11,348 bases of DNA from Victivallales bacterium (GCA_017543165.1 JAFYGL010000777.1:1-11348); one strand, 5' to 3'; shown: positions 1 through 7,020, counted from the first letter of the stretch. The notes: generated by a model from the sequence alone, not told the origin. Numbers and translations are program-made.

Positions 1-106
1 CACCACCGCACATCGCCATCACGCTCTGCGCACAGTTGAGCCGCAATGGCGGCTGACGCAACACCGAACTCGCCTCGGCAAGAAGTTCTTCACTTACTAT
101 TCCCAT
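1..106 (-). CDS. N-terminal fragment of a probable C_GCAxxG_C_C-type redox protein (partial at left edge)
   Basis: The first 35 codons of a gene running off the left edge. The ATG lies just after a strong ribosome binding site (AAGGAG, 4-base spacer), so the start is well supported although the frame is short. Residues 23-29 read LNCAQSV, and C33-G-G follows. The NCAQ-(A/S)-V segment after a short amphipathic helix is typical of the N-terminus of the C_GCAxxG_C_C family of small putative redox-active proteins, whose later cysteines would lie outside the window. The gene is divergent from the glycan operon, with 328 bases between the two starts. The family call rests on one motif and is moderate; that this is a real coding start is more certain. 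Confidence 0.55.
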   Translation of the reverse strand, partial: MGIVSEELLAEASSVLRQPPLRLNCAQSVMAMCGG

Positions 107-434
107 AAAACTCCTTATATGTCAAAAAAGCAAAATCAAGCGATAAGTTAGCCCCCATACATCAAAATACAATGACAATCTACAGAAATTATCTCGACAG
201 GGGGAAGGTTATCGATGGGACCTATGGGACCTATGAGACCTATGGGACTTTGCCAATTGTCGCATAGGTCGCATAGGTCCCATAGGTCCCATCCAAGAGA
301 AAATCCCTAAAAAAACAAAGTCTCCATGATTGTTTGGGTTATCTTGTAAACAATATTCCAAGCATTAAATTTCTGCAAAAGTTCTTATGACCGTTCAAGA
401 TACTCCGCCGCTTTTAGTTCACAAGGAGAGCACA
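107..434. other. Divergent intergenic region, 328 bp, no gene
   Basis: It separates the leftward gene starting at 106 from the rightward operon starting at 435, so promoters for both should lie here. The dominant element is the inverted repeat at 214-293, listed separately. To its right is an AT-rich stretch with a small dyad-like motif TTGTAAACAA (344-353), preceded by TTGTTT (330-335) that pairs with AAACAA (348-353). This could be an operator or part of a promoter for the forward operon, but no clear -35/-10 pair stands out. On the left, the roughly 100 bases before 106 are AT-rich with no convincing promoter match. Confidence 0.5.
214..293. repeat. 80-bp inverted repeat made of iterated GGGACCTAT units
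   Basis: The left arm (214-248) and right arm (259-293) are 35 bases each, separated by a 10-base loop. They are reverse complements at 33 of 35 positions. Each arm is itself a tandem series of a 9-base unit of the form GGGACCTAT with slight variants such as GAGACCTAT and GCGACCTAT. It lies between divergent genes and has no T-tract, so it is not an ordinary terminator of either gene. It could form a long hairpin in RNA or a cruciform in DNA, or act as an array of binding sites with a 9-base period. A dispersed genomic repeat is the likeliest class; the function is unknown. Confidence 0.9.
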
Positions 435-1523
435 ATGGCACAATTCGGTTTCAATGTAATGGATTTCGGCGCAAAGGGCGATGGAATGGCGGATGACACA
501 GCCGCAATCCAGAAGGCAATAGACACATGCGCGGCACGTGGCGGCGGGAGAATCCTCTTCCCATACACGCCCAATGGCTACAGGATTGCCTCCCCAGCCA
601 TTGAGACATACAATGGACGCGCCCTCCGTTCACAACTGGTAATACCGCCTGGCTCCCACAACATCTTTCTGGAAGGCGAAATGCCATGCCGCATGCTGAA
701 CAGCTACATGGTAAGACCAAAGGACTGCTCCGCAATTTTCAAGCCCACCACATTCGGCACCTTGCGGCATGACAATACAATGCTCTTCTCCGACTGGCAG
801 CCACCAGAAATACACGAGCCCGCCGAACGCCCCTATTCAATACTTGCGGCTCCAGAAGGCGATTCCTGCAAGGGGCACTTCAGCGTCGCCAATTTCTCCA
901 TAGCCAATCTGGAATTCCGCGTCCATCTTGACCATGACAAAATGTATCCAACACAAAGCGCAGTCAATCTGCAAAATGTCTCCCGCGCACATGTGGCGGA
1001 TTCACAATTCTGCCTGGACGACCAGGTCGGCGACACCATGCTCGGCAAGGAATTGCAGCCAAACCCGTGCCATACCGTCGGCCTTATGATGTCTGGCGAC
1101 CAGAATGACAACAACACGCTCCGCAACGTGGCGGTCCAGGGTTTCCGCTATGGCTTTGTGCTTGGCGAGCACGTTGTAGCCGACTATCTCTACATACACA
1201 ACTGCGAGGAGGGAGTGACCTTCCACGATTCATCCCACCTCTCAATCATCAACCATATCGTGGCCCAGCACAACAAGCGCATAGTCACAAGCACCACAAC
1301 GGAACTGTTCGGGCATGCCAAAGGTCCCTGCAACGTGGAAATCGGCAGCATCAATTTCGAATCAGGCACAGGCTACTCCCCGAAGGTGAATGCACTTGAA
1401 TACGGCGTGTACGACCCTGAGAACCGCCTCGTCGGCTACGCCAAATGGTTCCAGCCCTGGGGAGAGCAAAAATTCCCCGTCTGCGGCGCAGCTCAATTCC
1501 ATATCACCCATTTCGGCGACTGA
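435..1523 (+). CDS. Right-handed beta-helix protein, pectate-lyase/GH28 superfamily
   Basis: A 362-aa protein. The frame is open back to an ATG at 387, but the ATG at 435 has an AAGGAG six bases upstream and is followed at once by the domain, so 435 is chosen. Residues 7-30 hold the hallmark N-terminal repeat of pectate-lyase-3/GH28-like beta-helix proteins (NVMDFGAKGDG, then DDTAAIQKAID). Residues 37-50 (GGGRILFPYTPNGYR) match the usual GG-x-(V/I)-x-(F/V)-P-x-G-x-Y region. Later coils rich in N, H and D (about 176-310) fit a parallel beta-helix. No signal peptide is visible, which is unusual for an exported polysaccharide enzyme and points to cytoplasmic action on imported oligosaccharides. 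The catalytic residues and substrate cannot be fixed by eye, so hydrolase, lyase or non-catalytic roles all remain possible. It is the first gene of the four-gene forward operon. Confidence 0.8.
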   Translation: MAQFGFNVMDFGAKGDGMADDTAAIQKAIDTCAARGGGRILFPYTPNGYRIASPAIETYNGRALRSQLVIPPGSHNIFLEGEMPCRMLNSYMVRPKDCSAIFKPTTFGTLRHDNTMLFSDWQPPEIHEPAERPYSILAAPEGDSCKGHFSVANFSIANLEFRVHLDHDKMYPTQSAVNLQNVSRAHVADSQFCLDDQVGDTMLGKELQPNPCHTVGLMMSGDQNDNNTLRNVAVQGFRYGFVLGEHVVADYLYIHNCEEGVTFHDSSHLSIINHIVAQHNKRIVTSTTTELFGHAKGPCNVEIGSINFESGTGYSPKVNALEYGVYDPENRLVGYAKWFQPWGEQKFPVCGAAQFHITHFGD

Positions 1524-1641
1524 CAAAACTGTTCCCGACCCCACCAAGGTTCATGCTCGATAAAATGCAGGAAAAATCTAGGCAAGGCGTTATATTGTCG
1601 CTGTTTTCAGCAGTAGAAAAAAAACATTAAAGAGAAGCAAA

Positions 1642-2469
1642 ATGCAAACTTTTCAACTAAATGGACATGAACCCAGCCTCTTGCCAGACGGCAATTGGAA
1701 AATGACGTGGAATGACGAATTCGACGGAACTGAACTGGACCGCAGCAAGTGGGACTACCGCCTGTCAATGATGGGCAAACGCCACCCCGCATGGACGGAC
1801 AAGGGCGTGCATCTGGACGGCGAAAGCAACGCGGTTTTCTCAATCCTTGAGGAAGACGGACGCCCTGTCAGTTCCCAGTTGCAGACGGGATACAACTTCA
1901 TGGATGAGCCCATCGTCGCCACCAAATTCGGGAGGGACGCATTGCAGTGGAACATCGGCAAACTCAAGGAGAATCTCTACACCCACACCTTCGGCTACTA
2001 TGAATGCCGCTGCAAATTCCAGCAGTACCCAGAGGCATGGTGGAGCGCGTTCTGGATGCAGTCCCCAATCATCGGGGCTTCCCTTAATCCTGAGGAAACA
2101 GGCTCTGAACTGGACATAATGGAATATTTCCATCCAGGCAAAGTAGCCAAGCATTGCATCTGGACTGGCGGCTATGGCCTGGACTGCAAGGGCGCCTCCG
2201 CAGGCGGCATTGACAACCTTGATACAACGGTATTCCACCGTTTCGGACTGCTCTGGAATGAAAGCGGATACACATTCTACATTGACGGCAAGGAGGACGG
2301 GCATGTCGACCAGTATATCTCCAAACGCCCTGAATTCATCCTTATCAGCACAGAGGTACAGGGCTATCGCCATGAAGACCATCAGCCTGTGAAGGAGGCT
2401 TTTGACATAATTGGAAAGGATGTGTTCCTGGTGGACTATGTCCGCGTATTCGACCTAATCAAGGGATAA
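1642..2469 (+). CDS. GH16-type beta-glycanase, apparently cytoplasmic
   Basis: A 275-aa concanavalin-like glycoside hydrolase of family 16, which cleaves beta-1,3 or beta-1,4 bonds in glucans or galactans. The retaining catalytic motif ELDIME lies at 156-161: nucleophile E156, assisting D158, acid/base E161. The N-terminal WNDEFDG (23-29) and LDRSKWDYR (32-40) are also typical, and WWSAFWMQ (133-140) is the expected aromatic strand. The length fits a single catalytic domain with no carbohydrate-binding module. There is no signal peptide, unlike most GH16 enzymes. The ribosome binding site is weak (AGAG/GAAG before the ATG). It lies 118 bp after the beta-helix gene with no clear terminator between them; TATATT at 1591-1596 might be a -10 box but lacks a matching -35. 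It ends 2 bases before the dehydratase gene, so the two are probably translated together. Agarase, carrageenase, porphyranase and laminarinase specificities cannot be told apart by eye. Confidence 0.88.
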   Translation: MQTFQLNGHEPSLLPDGNWKMTWNDEFDGTELDRSKWDYRLSMMGKRHPAWTDKGVHLDGESNAVFSILEEDGRPVSSQLQTGYNFMDEPIVATKFGRDALQWNIGKLKENLYTHTFGYYECRCKFQQYPEAWWSAFWMQSPIIGASLNPEETGSELDIMEYFHPGKVAKHCIWTGGYGLDCKGASAGGIDNLDTTVFHRFGLLWNESGYTFYIDGKEDGHVDQYISKRPEFILISTEVQGYRHEDHQPVKEAFDIIGKDVFLVDYVRVFDLIKG

Positions 2470-2471
2470 AC

Positions 2472-3647
2472 ATGAAGATAACTGCCCTTAAAACTTTCAT
2501 CTGCAACGCATTCCGAACCAACTTCGTATTCGTGAAGGTGGAAACGGACAGCGGCCTCCACGGCTGGGGAGAGGCCACCCTGGAATACAAGGAACTGACC
2601 GTACAGGCGGCAATACATGACCTGGAATCATACCTCATCGGCAAGGATCCACACAACATCGAGGCCTTCAGGCATGACTGCTACCGCGACGCCTACTGGC
2701 GCGGCGGCCCAGTGCTCATGAGCGCGTTGGCAGGCGTGGAAATGGCATTGTGGGACATAAAGGGGAAGGACCTCAACGTCCCCGTCTATCAGTTGCTGGG
2801 CGGAAAGGTGCGGGACGCCGTGCCCGTCTATGTGAATGGATGGTTCGCCCCCGCCAAGACGCCAGACGAATTTGCGGCGAAGGCTGTGGAGGTCAAGAAG
2901 AACCGCTATCCTGGCTGCAAGTGGGACCCATTCGGCAAGGCATGGCAGCAGATAGGCAAGAACGAACTCAGGCAGGCAATGGAATGCGTGGAGAAGGTCG
3001 CCTCCGCGGCGGGCGATGATGTGCAGCTGCTTGTCGAGGGGCACGGCCGCTTTGACATTCCAACCGCAGTCAAAATCGGCAAAATGCTGGAGGACTACGA
3101 CATATTCTGGTTCGAGGAGCCTATCCCGCCAGATGACAAGGAAGGCATGCGTGAGGTCAAGGAGCGCGTCCGCGTCTCCATAGCCGCAGGCGAGCGCCTC
3201 TACAACCGCTACGAATACAGGCAGTTCTTCGACCTCAATTGCGCAGACTACATTCAGCCTGACATCTCACACGCGGGCGGCATCATGGAAATGCGCATGC
3301 TGGGCGCAGAGGCGGAGGCGCGCCACATCGGCTTCTGCCCCCACAATCCATCGGGCCCTGTGGCAAACGCCGCCACGCTCCAGATTGCGGCCTGCGTGCC
3401 AAACTTCGTCATGCTGGAAATGATGATGACGGATGTGCCGTGGCGGGCAGACATCTGCGACGAGCAGCTTGTCATGCGCAATGGCCGCATGGTGATACCA
3501 GAGCGCCCAGGCCTGGGCATAGAACTCAACGAGGCGGAATTGCTGAAGCATCCCTACATTCGCACCGAACTGCGCCACTACAAGGGCACTTTGACCGACA
3601 TACGCCCGCCAGACGCAGTCAAGTACTACAAGATGGAGAATGAATGA
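2472..3647 (+). CDS. Enolase-superfamily sugar-acid dehydratase (mandelate racemase / D-galactonate dehydratase group)
   Basis: A 391-aa full-length member of the enolase superfamily. These enzymes abstract the proton alpha to a carboxylate; relatives dehydrate aldonic acids to 2-keto-3-deoxy acids. The N-terminal capping domain covers about 1-120 and the barrel about 130-370. Metal ligands are E189 (LLVEGHGR), E215 (WFEEP, 213-217) and E241 (AAGERLY). H191, next to the first ligand, and H291 (PHNPSGPV) correspond to the two catalytic histidines of the D-galactonate dehydratase (DgoD) type. D264 (QPDISHAGG) would pair with H291. K150-W-D-P-F matches the usual KxDPF strand. E189 replaces the more common Asp ligand. 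The start follows AAGGGA and lies 2 bases after the GH16 stop. The exact substrate is open: galactonate, gluconate, other aldonates, or an anhydro-sugar acid cycloisomerase are all possible. Confidence 0.9.
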   Translation: MKITALKTFICNAFRTNFVFVKVETDSGLHGWGEATLEYKELTVQAAIHDLESYLIGKDPHNIEAFRHDCYRDAYWRGGPVLMSALAGVEMALWDIKGKDLNVPVYQLLGGKVRDAVPVYVNGWFAPAKTPDEFAAKAVEVKKNRYPGCKWDPFGKAWQQIGKNELRQAMECVEKVASAAGDDVQLLVEGHGRFDIPTAVKIGKMLEDYDIFWFEEPIPPDDKEGMREVKERVRVSIAAGERLYNRYEYRQFFDLNCADYIQPDISHAGGIMEMRMLGAEAEARHIGFCPHNPSGPVANAATLQIAACVPNFVMLEMMMTDVPWRADICDEQLVMRNGRMVIPERPGLGIELNEAELLKHPYIRTELRHYKGTLTDIRPPDAVKYYKMENE

Positions 3648-3648
3648 A

Positions 3649-4431
3649 ATGAACCGCTTCCAAGGAAAAGTCGTGCTGGTCACTGGTGGCAACCGCAACA
3701 CTGGCCTGAGCATAGTCAAGTTATTCTGCGCCGAAGGCGCCAAGGTGTTCATGTGCGGCTCCTCAGCCGCCTCCACCCAGAAAGGCGCGGACATACTGGC
3801 CTCATGGGGATGCGAGAATCTCAGAAGCATTCCATGCGACGTGTCGGACATTGAGCAGGTGAAGAACATGTTCGACATCATTGAAAAGGAAGCAGGACGC
3901 CTGGACATACTGGTCAACAACGCGGCGCACCAGGGCATTGGAAAGCCCTTCACGGAAATGGAGCCTTCCTATCTCATGGAGGTGCTGGGCGTAAATGTGC
4001 GGGGCGGCTTCCAGGTCACGCAGCAGGCGGTGAACCGCTTTTTCTTGAAGCAGAAGGAGCGTGGAGTGGTGGTTTTCCTCTCATCCAACACAGCGATGCG
4101 TGCCATACGCAACCGCACCGCCTACTGCGCAAGCAAGGGCGCCATCAATTCCATGGTAAGGGCGCTGGCGCTGGACCTGGGGCCGCTGGGCATACGCGTA
4201 AACGCCTGCGCCCCAGGCTACATCTACACGGAACGCTGGGACGCACTGCCTGAGGAGACCAAGCAGCGCCGCCGCCTAAACTGCCCGCTGCGCCACGAGG
4301 CAACGGGAATGGACATCGCCAACGTAGTCGCCTTCCTCGCCAGCCAGGACAGCGCAAACATGACTGGCGAAATCATCACCTGCGACGCAGGTTGCTCCTG
4401 CCAGAACATGCCAGAGGACACGGATTTTTGA
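3649..4431 (+). CDS. Short-chain dehydrogenase/reductase (SDR), classical type
   Basis: A 260-aa NAD(P)-dependent oxidoreductase of the classical SDR family. Start: an ATG at 3640 overlaps the previous stop but has only one base after the GGAG; the ATG at 3649 has a 10-base spacer and leads directly into NRFQGKVVLVTGG, so 3649 is preferred. The nucleotide-binding motif reads TGGNRNTG (12-19), where the usual second glycine is Asn17. C63-D64-V65 contacts adenine in relatives, and NNAA is at 90-93. The catalytic tetrad is N116, S146, Y159 and K163. NACAPGYIYTE (185-195) and the C-terminal ASQDSANMTGEIITCDAG segment are also typical. Last gene of the operon, one base after the dehydratase stop, so it probably acts on the same sugar or sugar acid, for example oxidising it before dehydration or handling the keto product. 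Substrate and cofactor preference cannot be read. Confidence 0.92.
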   Translation: MNRFQGKVVLVTGGNRNTGLSIVKLFCAEGAKVFMCGSSAASTQKGADILASWGCENLRSIPCDVSDIEQVKNMFDIIEKEAGRLDILVNNAAHQGIGKPFTEMEPSYLMEVLGVNVRGGFQVTQQAVNRFFLKQKERGVVVFLSSNTAMRAIRNRTAYCASKGAINSMVRALALDLGPLGIRVNACAPGYIYTERWDALPEETKQRRRLNCPLRHEATGMDIANVVAFLASQDSANMTGEIITCDAGCSCQNMPEDTDF

Positions 4432-4434
4432 CTT

Positions 4435-4471
4435 TATCGAAACGCTCTGTTCCCCATGAGGGCAGGTAAAT
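4435..4471 (+). repeat. Single copy of the 37-bp intergenic repeat
   Basis: It begins TATCGAAACGCTCTGTTCC and ends GGGCAGGTAAAT. It is identical to the copy at 4708-4744 at 32 of 37 positions in the same orientation, and to the inverted copy at 4681-4716 at 31 of 36. It starts only 4 bases after the SDR stop codon. This copy stands alone and does not form a palindrome of its own. Confidence 0.8.
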
Positions 4472-4680
4472 ACCGTCAGTTTCGTAAGCCACTCCATGCG
4501 CGCGTACATTGTAATGGGTAACATCCCCCACCCACCATCCGCTACTAACATAAGCCAGGAAGTTCGGGGTTGCAAGGGGCAAAACAAAGATGTCTTCATT
4601 ACTACACTTTATATGGAATTTGATAAAAAGTAATAAAAAACTTGTTCCACAAGGGAGTAGGCTTGTGCCGCTTGCGGTAC

Positions 4681-4744
4681 TTGCCTGCCCACATGGGGAA
4701 CATAGCGTATCGAAAAGTTCTGTTCTCCATGTGGGCAGGCAAAT
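4681..4744. repeat. Palindrome formed by two facing copies of the 37-bp repeat
   Basis: Arms 4681-4702 and 4721-4742 are 22 bases each and complementary at 21 positions, the exception being a possible G-U pair. The loop is 18 bases. Read outward, one repeat copy runs rightward (4708-4744) and another leftward (4716 to 4681), sharing CGAAAA in the loop. This head-to-head arrangement is what REP/BIME-type elements look like. It lies between convergent transcription units, so a role in transcript 3'-end formation or stability is possible but unproven. Confidence 0.85.
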
Positions 4745-4895
4745 CTCCTCGTATGGAACAGAGCGAATGGCAAAAACAGGAGGGAAACAATGTCCATGCC
4801 ATATTTGCGTTCCATTTCAGGCACGATCCAGAAGCCTCGGCCACTCTCCTATAGACGAGATGAGATGACGAGTGGAACCTGGCCTGGATGATGGC

Positions 4896-5984
4896 TTACT
4901 TGCCTCCTGCGGCCTTGCGGGCTTTTGATTCAGCCCCCTCGCCTATCCACATCACTTTCTCGCCTTGCTTTTTCGCACGTTGTTCCAGCTGCAAGGCTTT
5001 TCTCGCATACTCTCGATTGACTTTCATGCAATTGGAACACCTAAACGAAACCTTCATATCCGTCTCGACGCACCCTGGCGGATTACATTTGCACCAGTCA
5101 TAGTTATCGTCATTGAGGTCGAGTTTGGATAGAACAGATTGCTTGTCGTTTCCCGATGATACCGCAGATGACGGCACTTCACCGCCAGTATTCCTTGGCC
5201 GTGACTTGCCAAAATAATCTGGATTGGAGAAGTTGTTTGCTGCATTGTGCGCTTTCCGGGTCATATCAGCGAAATCCCTGTCATTCCAGACATCACGAAT
5301 GCATACGTCCACCGCATCTGCGCAAAGTTCTTTCCGATTCATTGGTTCAGGACGCATACCACTGATTTCCATCATAACCAGAGGGGTCTTTGGCGAATAA
5401 CTGAATATGCCTTTAACATCAACAGCATAAACATCTGCTCTGTCGTAGGAATATCGTTCCACCACATAAAACCGAACGTTCTCATTCCCTTTGATATGCC
5501 ATCTGCCCTCTTGATTGCTCAACAACGAATTCTTGTATTCGCGTAGTTTAAAGGCCTCCTTGAAACCGCGCTTGACCATTTCATCCGCATTGGCTCCGTC
5601 CTTTATTTCGACAACAACGGACGAGACGGACAAAAGTTCCTTTCCCCAAGCGGAAAACGACAGGGCCTCTTGCCTGTCAATCTTTTTACCATCTTCACCA
5701 TAGAAAGCGACTTTTCCATCCGCAATCCCATTGCCATAATACGCCATGTCCAAAATCGCCCTGTCGCCTTTGCGACTGGGCAATTTCTCTGCGTCTTTTG
5801 CAGTTTTTGAATACGGCCATTCGGAATAGTTCCATTCGGATGCTTTGGCGGCAGTATGGCGATTGCCCGTGTTGCCTGGATACCTTATGACCTCCGCCGA
5901 CGCAGCAAGACAGCAAAACAGCCAGAATGTCAATAACAGAACGCCTTTGCGGCAAGCTCCAGATATCGTTTTCTTTGATTCCAT
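4896..5984 (-). CDS. Secreted protein of unknown function with cysteine-rich C-terminus
   Basis: A 362-aa protein I do not recognise. The start is set at the ATG at 5984, which has AAGGGG with an 8-base spacer. A GTG at 5990 overlaps the upstream stop but would sit too close to that site. Residues 1-30 form a signal peptide: basic start, hydrophobic core GVLLLTFWLFCCLAA, cleavage probably after ASA at 28-30. The middle (about 75-215) has alternating beta-type stretches, including RFYVVERYSYDRADVYAVDV. A low-complexity Ser/Asn/Gly linker runs about 262-285. The tail has five cysteines: C298-x-C300, C305, then C316-x-x-C319, followed by a charged helix at 321-343. This could be a small metal-binding or disulfide-bonded module. 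It ends the reverse cluster and is closely coupled to the PEGA-domain gene, suggesting a shared envelope role. Confidence 0.75.
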   Translation of the reverse strand: MESKKTISGACRKGVLLLTFWLFCCLAASAEVIRYPGNTGNRHTAAKASEWNYSEWPYSKTAKDAEKLPSRKGDRAILDMAYYGNGIADGKVAFYGEDGKKIDRQEALSFSAWGKELLSVSSVVVEIKDGANADEMVKRGFKEAFKLREYKNSLLSNQEGRWHIKGNENVRFYVVERYSYDRADVYAVDVKGIFSYSPKTPLVMMEISGMRPEPMNRKELCADAVDVCIRDVWNDRDFADMTRKAHNAANNFSNPDYFGKSRPRNTGGEVPSSAVSSGNDKQSVLSKLDLNDDNYDWCKCNPPGCVETDMKVSFRCSNCMKVNREYARKALQLEQRAKKQGEKVMWIGEGAESKARKAAGGK

Positions 5985-5986
5985 TA

Positions 5987-7006
5987 TCACATCCCCTTCG
6001 CCTTTTCCATAAGTTCATCGACGGTAGGGGCCTTCGGGGCAATCGTCTCATTACCGCCTGGCGGATTCAGTTCAAGGTTTTCAACCTTGCCGTCCTTTAT
6101 CTCCACGGAGCTGTTCTTCCAGAATTGCGACGTGCCATCGGCCAGCGTCCGCCGCACATAATCATCTGTCGCGCCTGTCTTGCGTATGCGGTCAATGGTC
6201 TCGGCAAAAAGAGTCTCGCTCTTGACGCGCTCCCGCCCCTCCGCGTCAAGCGGCAGAACAATGTTATAGGTCTGTCCGTCCGTGAAAAACGCCTTCGTCT
6301 CGTATGGCACGCAGAACGGATACTCTACACGGATGTTGTGGACGCCCTTCGGCAACTCCACCATCGCGGGAATGGTTCCATACGCCAGGCCGTCGATTTT
6401 CACGTCAGCCCCCTGCCTGTTGCATGTGAAATTCACATGTACCATGTCCGCGGCCTCCGTCTTCCAGTTCGCCGCGGTGACTTTCGCAAGGAACTGCGCC
6501 GCGCATTTCGCCGCGGTCTCGTGCAGCAGCTTTTCATAGAGCGTAGCGGGATTCTCCTTGAGTTTTTCCGCAGTGTAGTTCCTGCTGTACTCCACATTAT
6601 CAAAGCCGCAGACCGTCTCGCCCGTCGCCACATCCAGCAGGTTGAGCGCAATTCGCACTGTGAGCTTGTATGCAATGGGGGGAACTCCGATGTCCTCGCC
6701 CGTGAATTCGAGAATCGATGCAGTCACCACGCCTTCGGAGCCTAGAATCCTGCCGATTTCACGGGCGGACGCATCGGGCATCACCTCACCCTGCGCGTTT
6801 CGGTTCTGGTTCACTCCAATGACGTTGTGCGGATTCACGATGCGAAGCGTTTCTCCCGAAAGCCTAGTAGCCAAGGTGTCGGCAAACGCCGCCATCGGCA
6901 AGTTCCCTGCATCGGTCGTATGGTTCTGCACAACCAGGGCCACACGGCGTGGCGCGGCGAACGCCACTATGGAAAACACAAACAGTGACAGTATGATTCT
7001 ATTCAT
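5987..7006 (-). CDS. Exported protein with CsgG/LpoB-like N-terminal domain and C-terminal PEGA domain
   Basis: A 339-aa protein with a signal peptide at 1-18 (hydrophobic LSLFVFSIVAFAA). Residues about 20-180 are clearly homologous to the neighbouring gene at 7021-8169: both carry VALVVQNH (22-29 here), IGVNQNR (63-69), a conserved P-x-ASA patch and EG-(V/L)-VTAS. The pattern of a strand, a helix with conserved Leu, then a GVNQN loop suggests a CsgG/LpoB/TolB-N-like alpha/beta domain; this is inference. Residues 188-258 fit a PEGA domain (GADVKIDGLAYGTIPAMVEL, then KGVHNIRVEY), an extracytoplasmic beta fold of surface and envelope proteins. The C-terminal 80 residues are unassigned. Start: ATG after GAGGTG, 14 bases after the upstream stop. 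Its stop overlaps the region of the next start, so translation is probably coupled. Confidence 0.75.
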   Translation of the reverse strand: MNRIILSLFVFSIVAFAAPRRVALVVQNHTTDAGNLPMAAFADTLATRLSGETLRIVNPHNVIGVNQNRNAQGEVMPDASAREIGRILGSEGVVTASILEFTGEDIGVPPIAYKLTVRIALNLLDVATGETVCGFDNVEYSRNYTAEKLKENPATLYEKLLHETAAKCAAQFLAKVTAANWKTEAADMVHVNFTCNRQGADVKIDGLAYGTIPAMVELPKGVHNIRVEYPFCVPYETKAFFTDGQTYNIVLPLDAEGRERVKSETLFAETIDRIRKTGATDDYVRRTLADGTSQFWKNSSVEIKDGKVENLELNPPGGNETIAPKAPTVDELMEKAKGM

Positions 7007-7020
7007 TTCGACACCTCGCT

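Larger units (their letters stand above)
4432..4895. other. Convergent intergenic region, 464 bp, repeats only
   Basis: It lies between the end of the forward operon and the end of the reverse cluster. Several frames are open across it, but none has a ribosome binding site or recognisable domain; they translate the repeats (for example CPHGEQ in several copies). It holds copies of a roughly 37-bp repeat at 4435-4471, 4681-4716 (inverted) and 4708-4744, plus an 11-base inverted remnant GGAACAGAGCG at 4755-4765. Two small hairpins are visible: CTTGT-TCC-ACAAG (4641-4653) and GTGCCGC-TT-GCGGTAC (4665-4680, one G-T pair). No hairpin is followed by a clear T-tract on either strand, so a classical terminator cannot be named, though the large palindrome could stop transcription from both sides. 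Confidence 0.6.

Noticed and set aside
214..293. CRISPR-like array
   Set aside because: The repeated units are 9 bases, contiguous, and arranged in two facing arms with no unique spacers.
387..434. Upstream ATG extension of the beta-helix protein
   Set aside because: The 16 extra residues show no domain match and no ribosome binding site, while the ATG at 435 has a strong one.
1524..1641. Terminator or promoter between the beta-helix and GH16 genes
   Set aside because: Only a 4-bp hairpin (GCTG-TTTT-CAGC, 1600-1611) and a lone TATATT are present; neither is enough to support a site.
1840..2382. 180-codon open frame antisense to the GH16 gene
   Set aside because: It lies wholly within a gene with intact catalytic motifs, and resembles no known protein. 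It is an effect of codon use on the opposite strand.
4376..4582. Open frame on the minus strand across the SDR 3' end
   Set aside because: It overlaps the end of a certain gene and one repeat copy, has no recognisable domain, and is probably chance.
4590..4868. Open frames in both strands within the convergent gap, with recurring CPHGEQ-like peptides
   Set aside because: The recurring peptide is simply the DNA repeat translated; there is no ribosome binding site and no shared start.
5927..6745. 272-codon open frame antisense to the PEGA-domain gene
   Set aside because: The reverse-strand gene has a signal peptide, a paralogue next door and a PEGA domain; the antisense frame has none of these.
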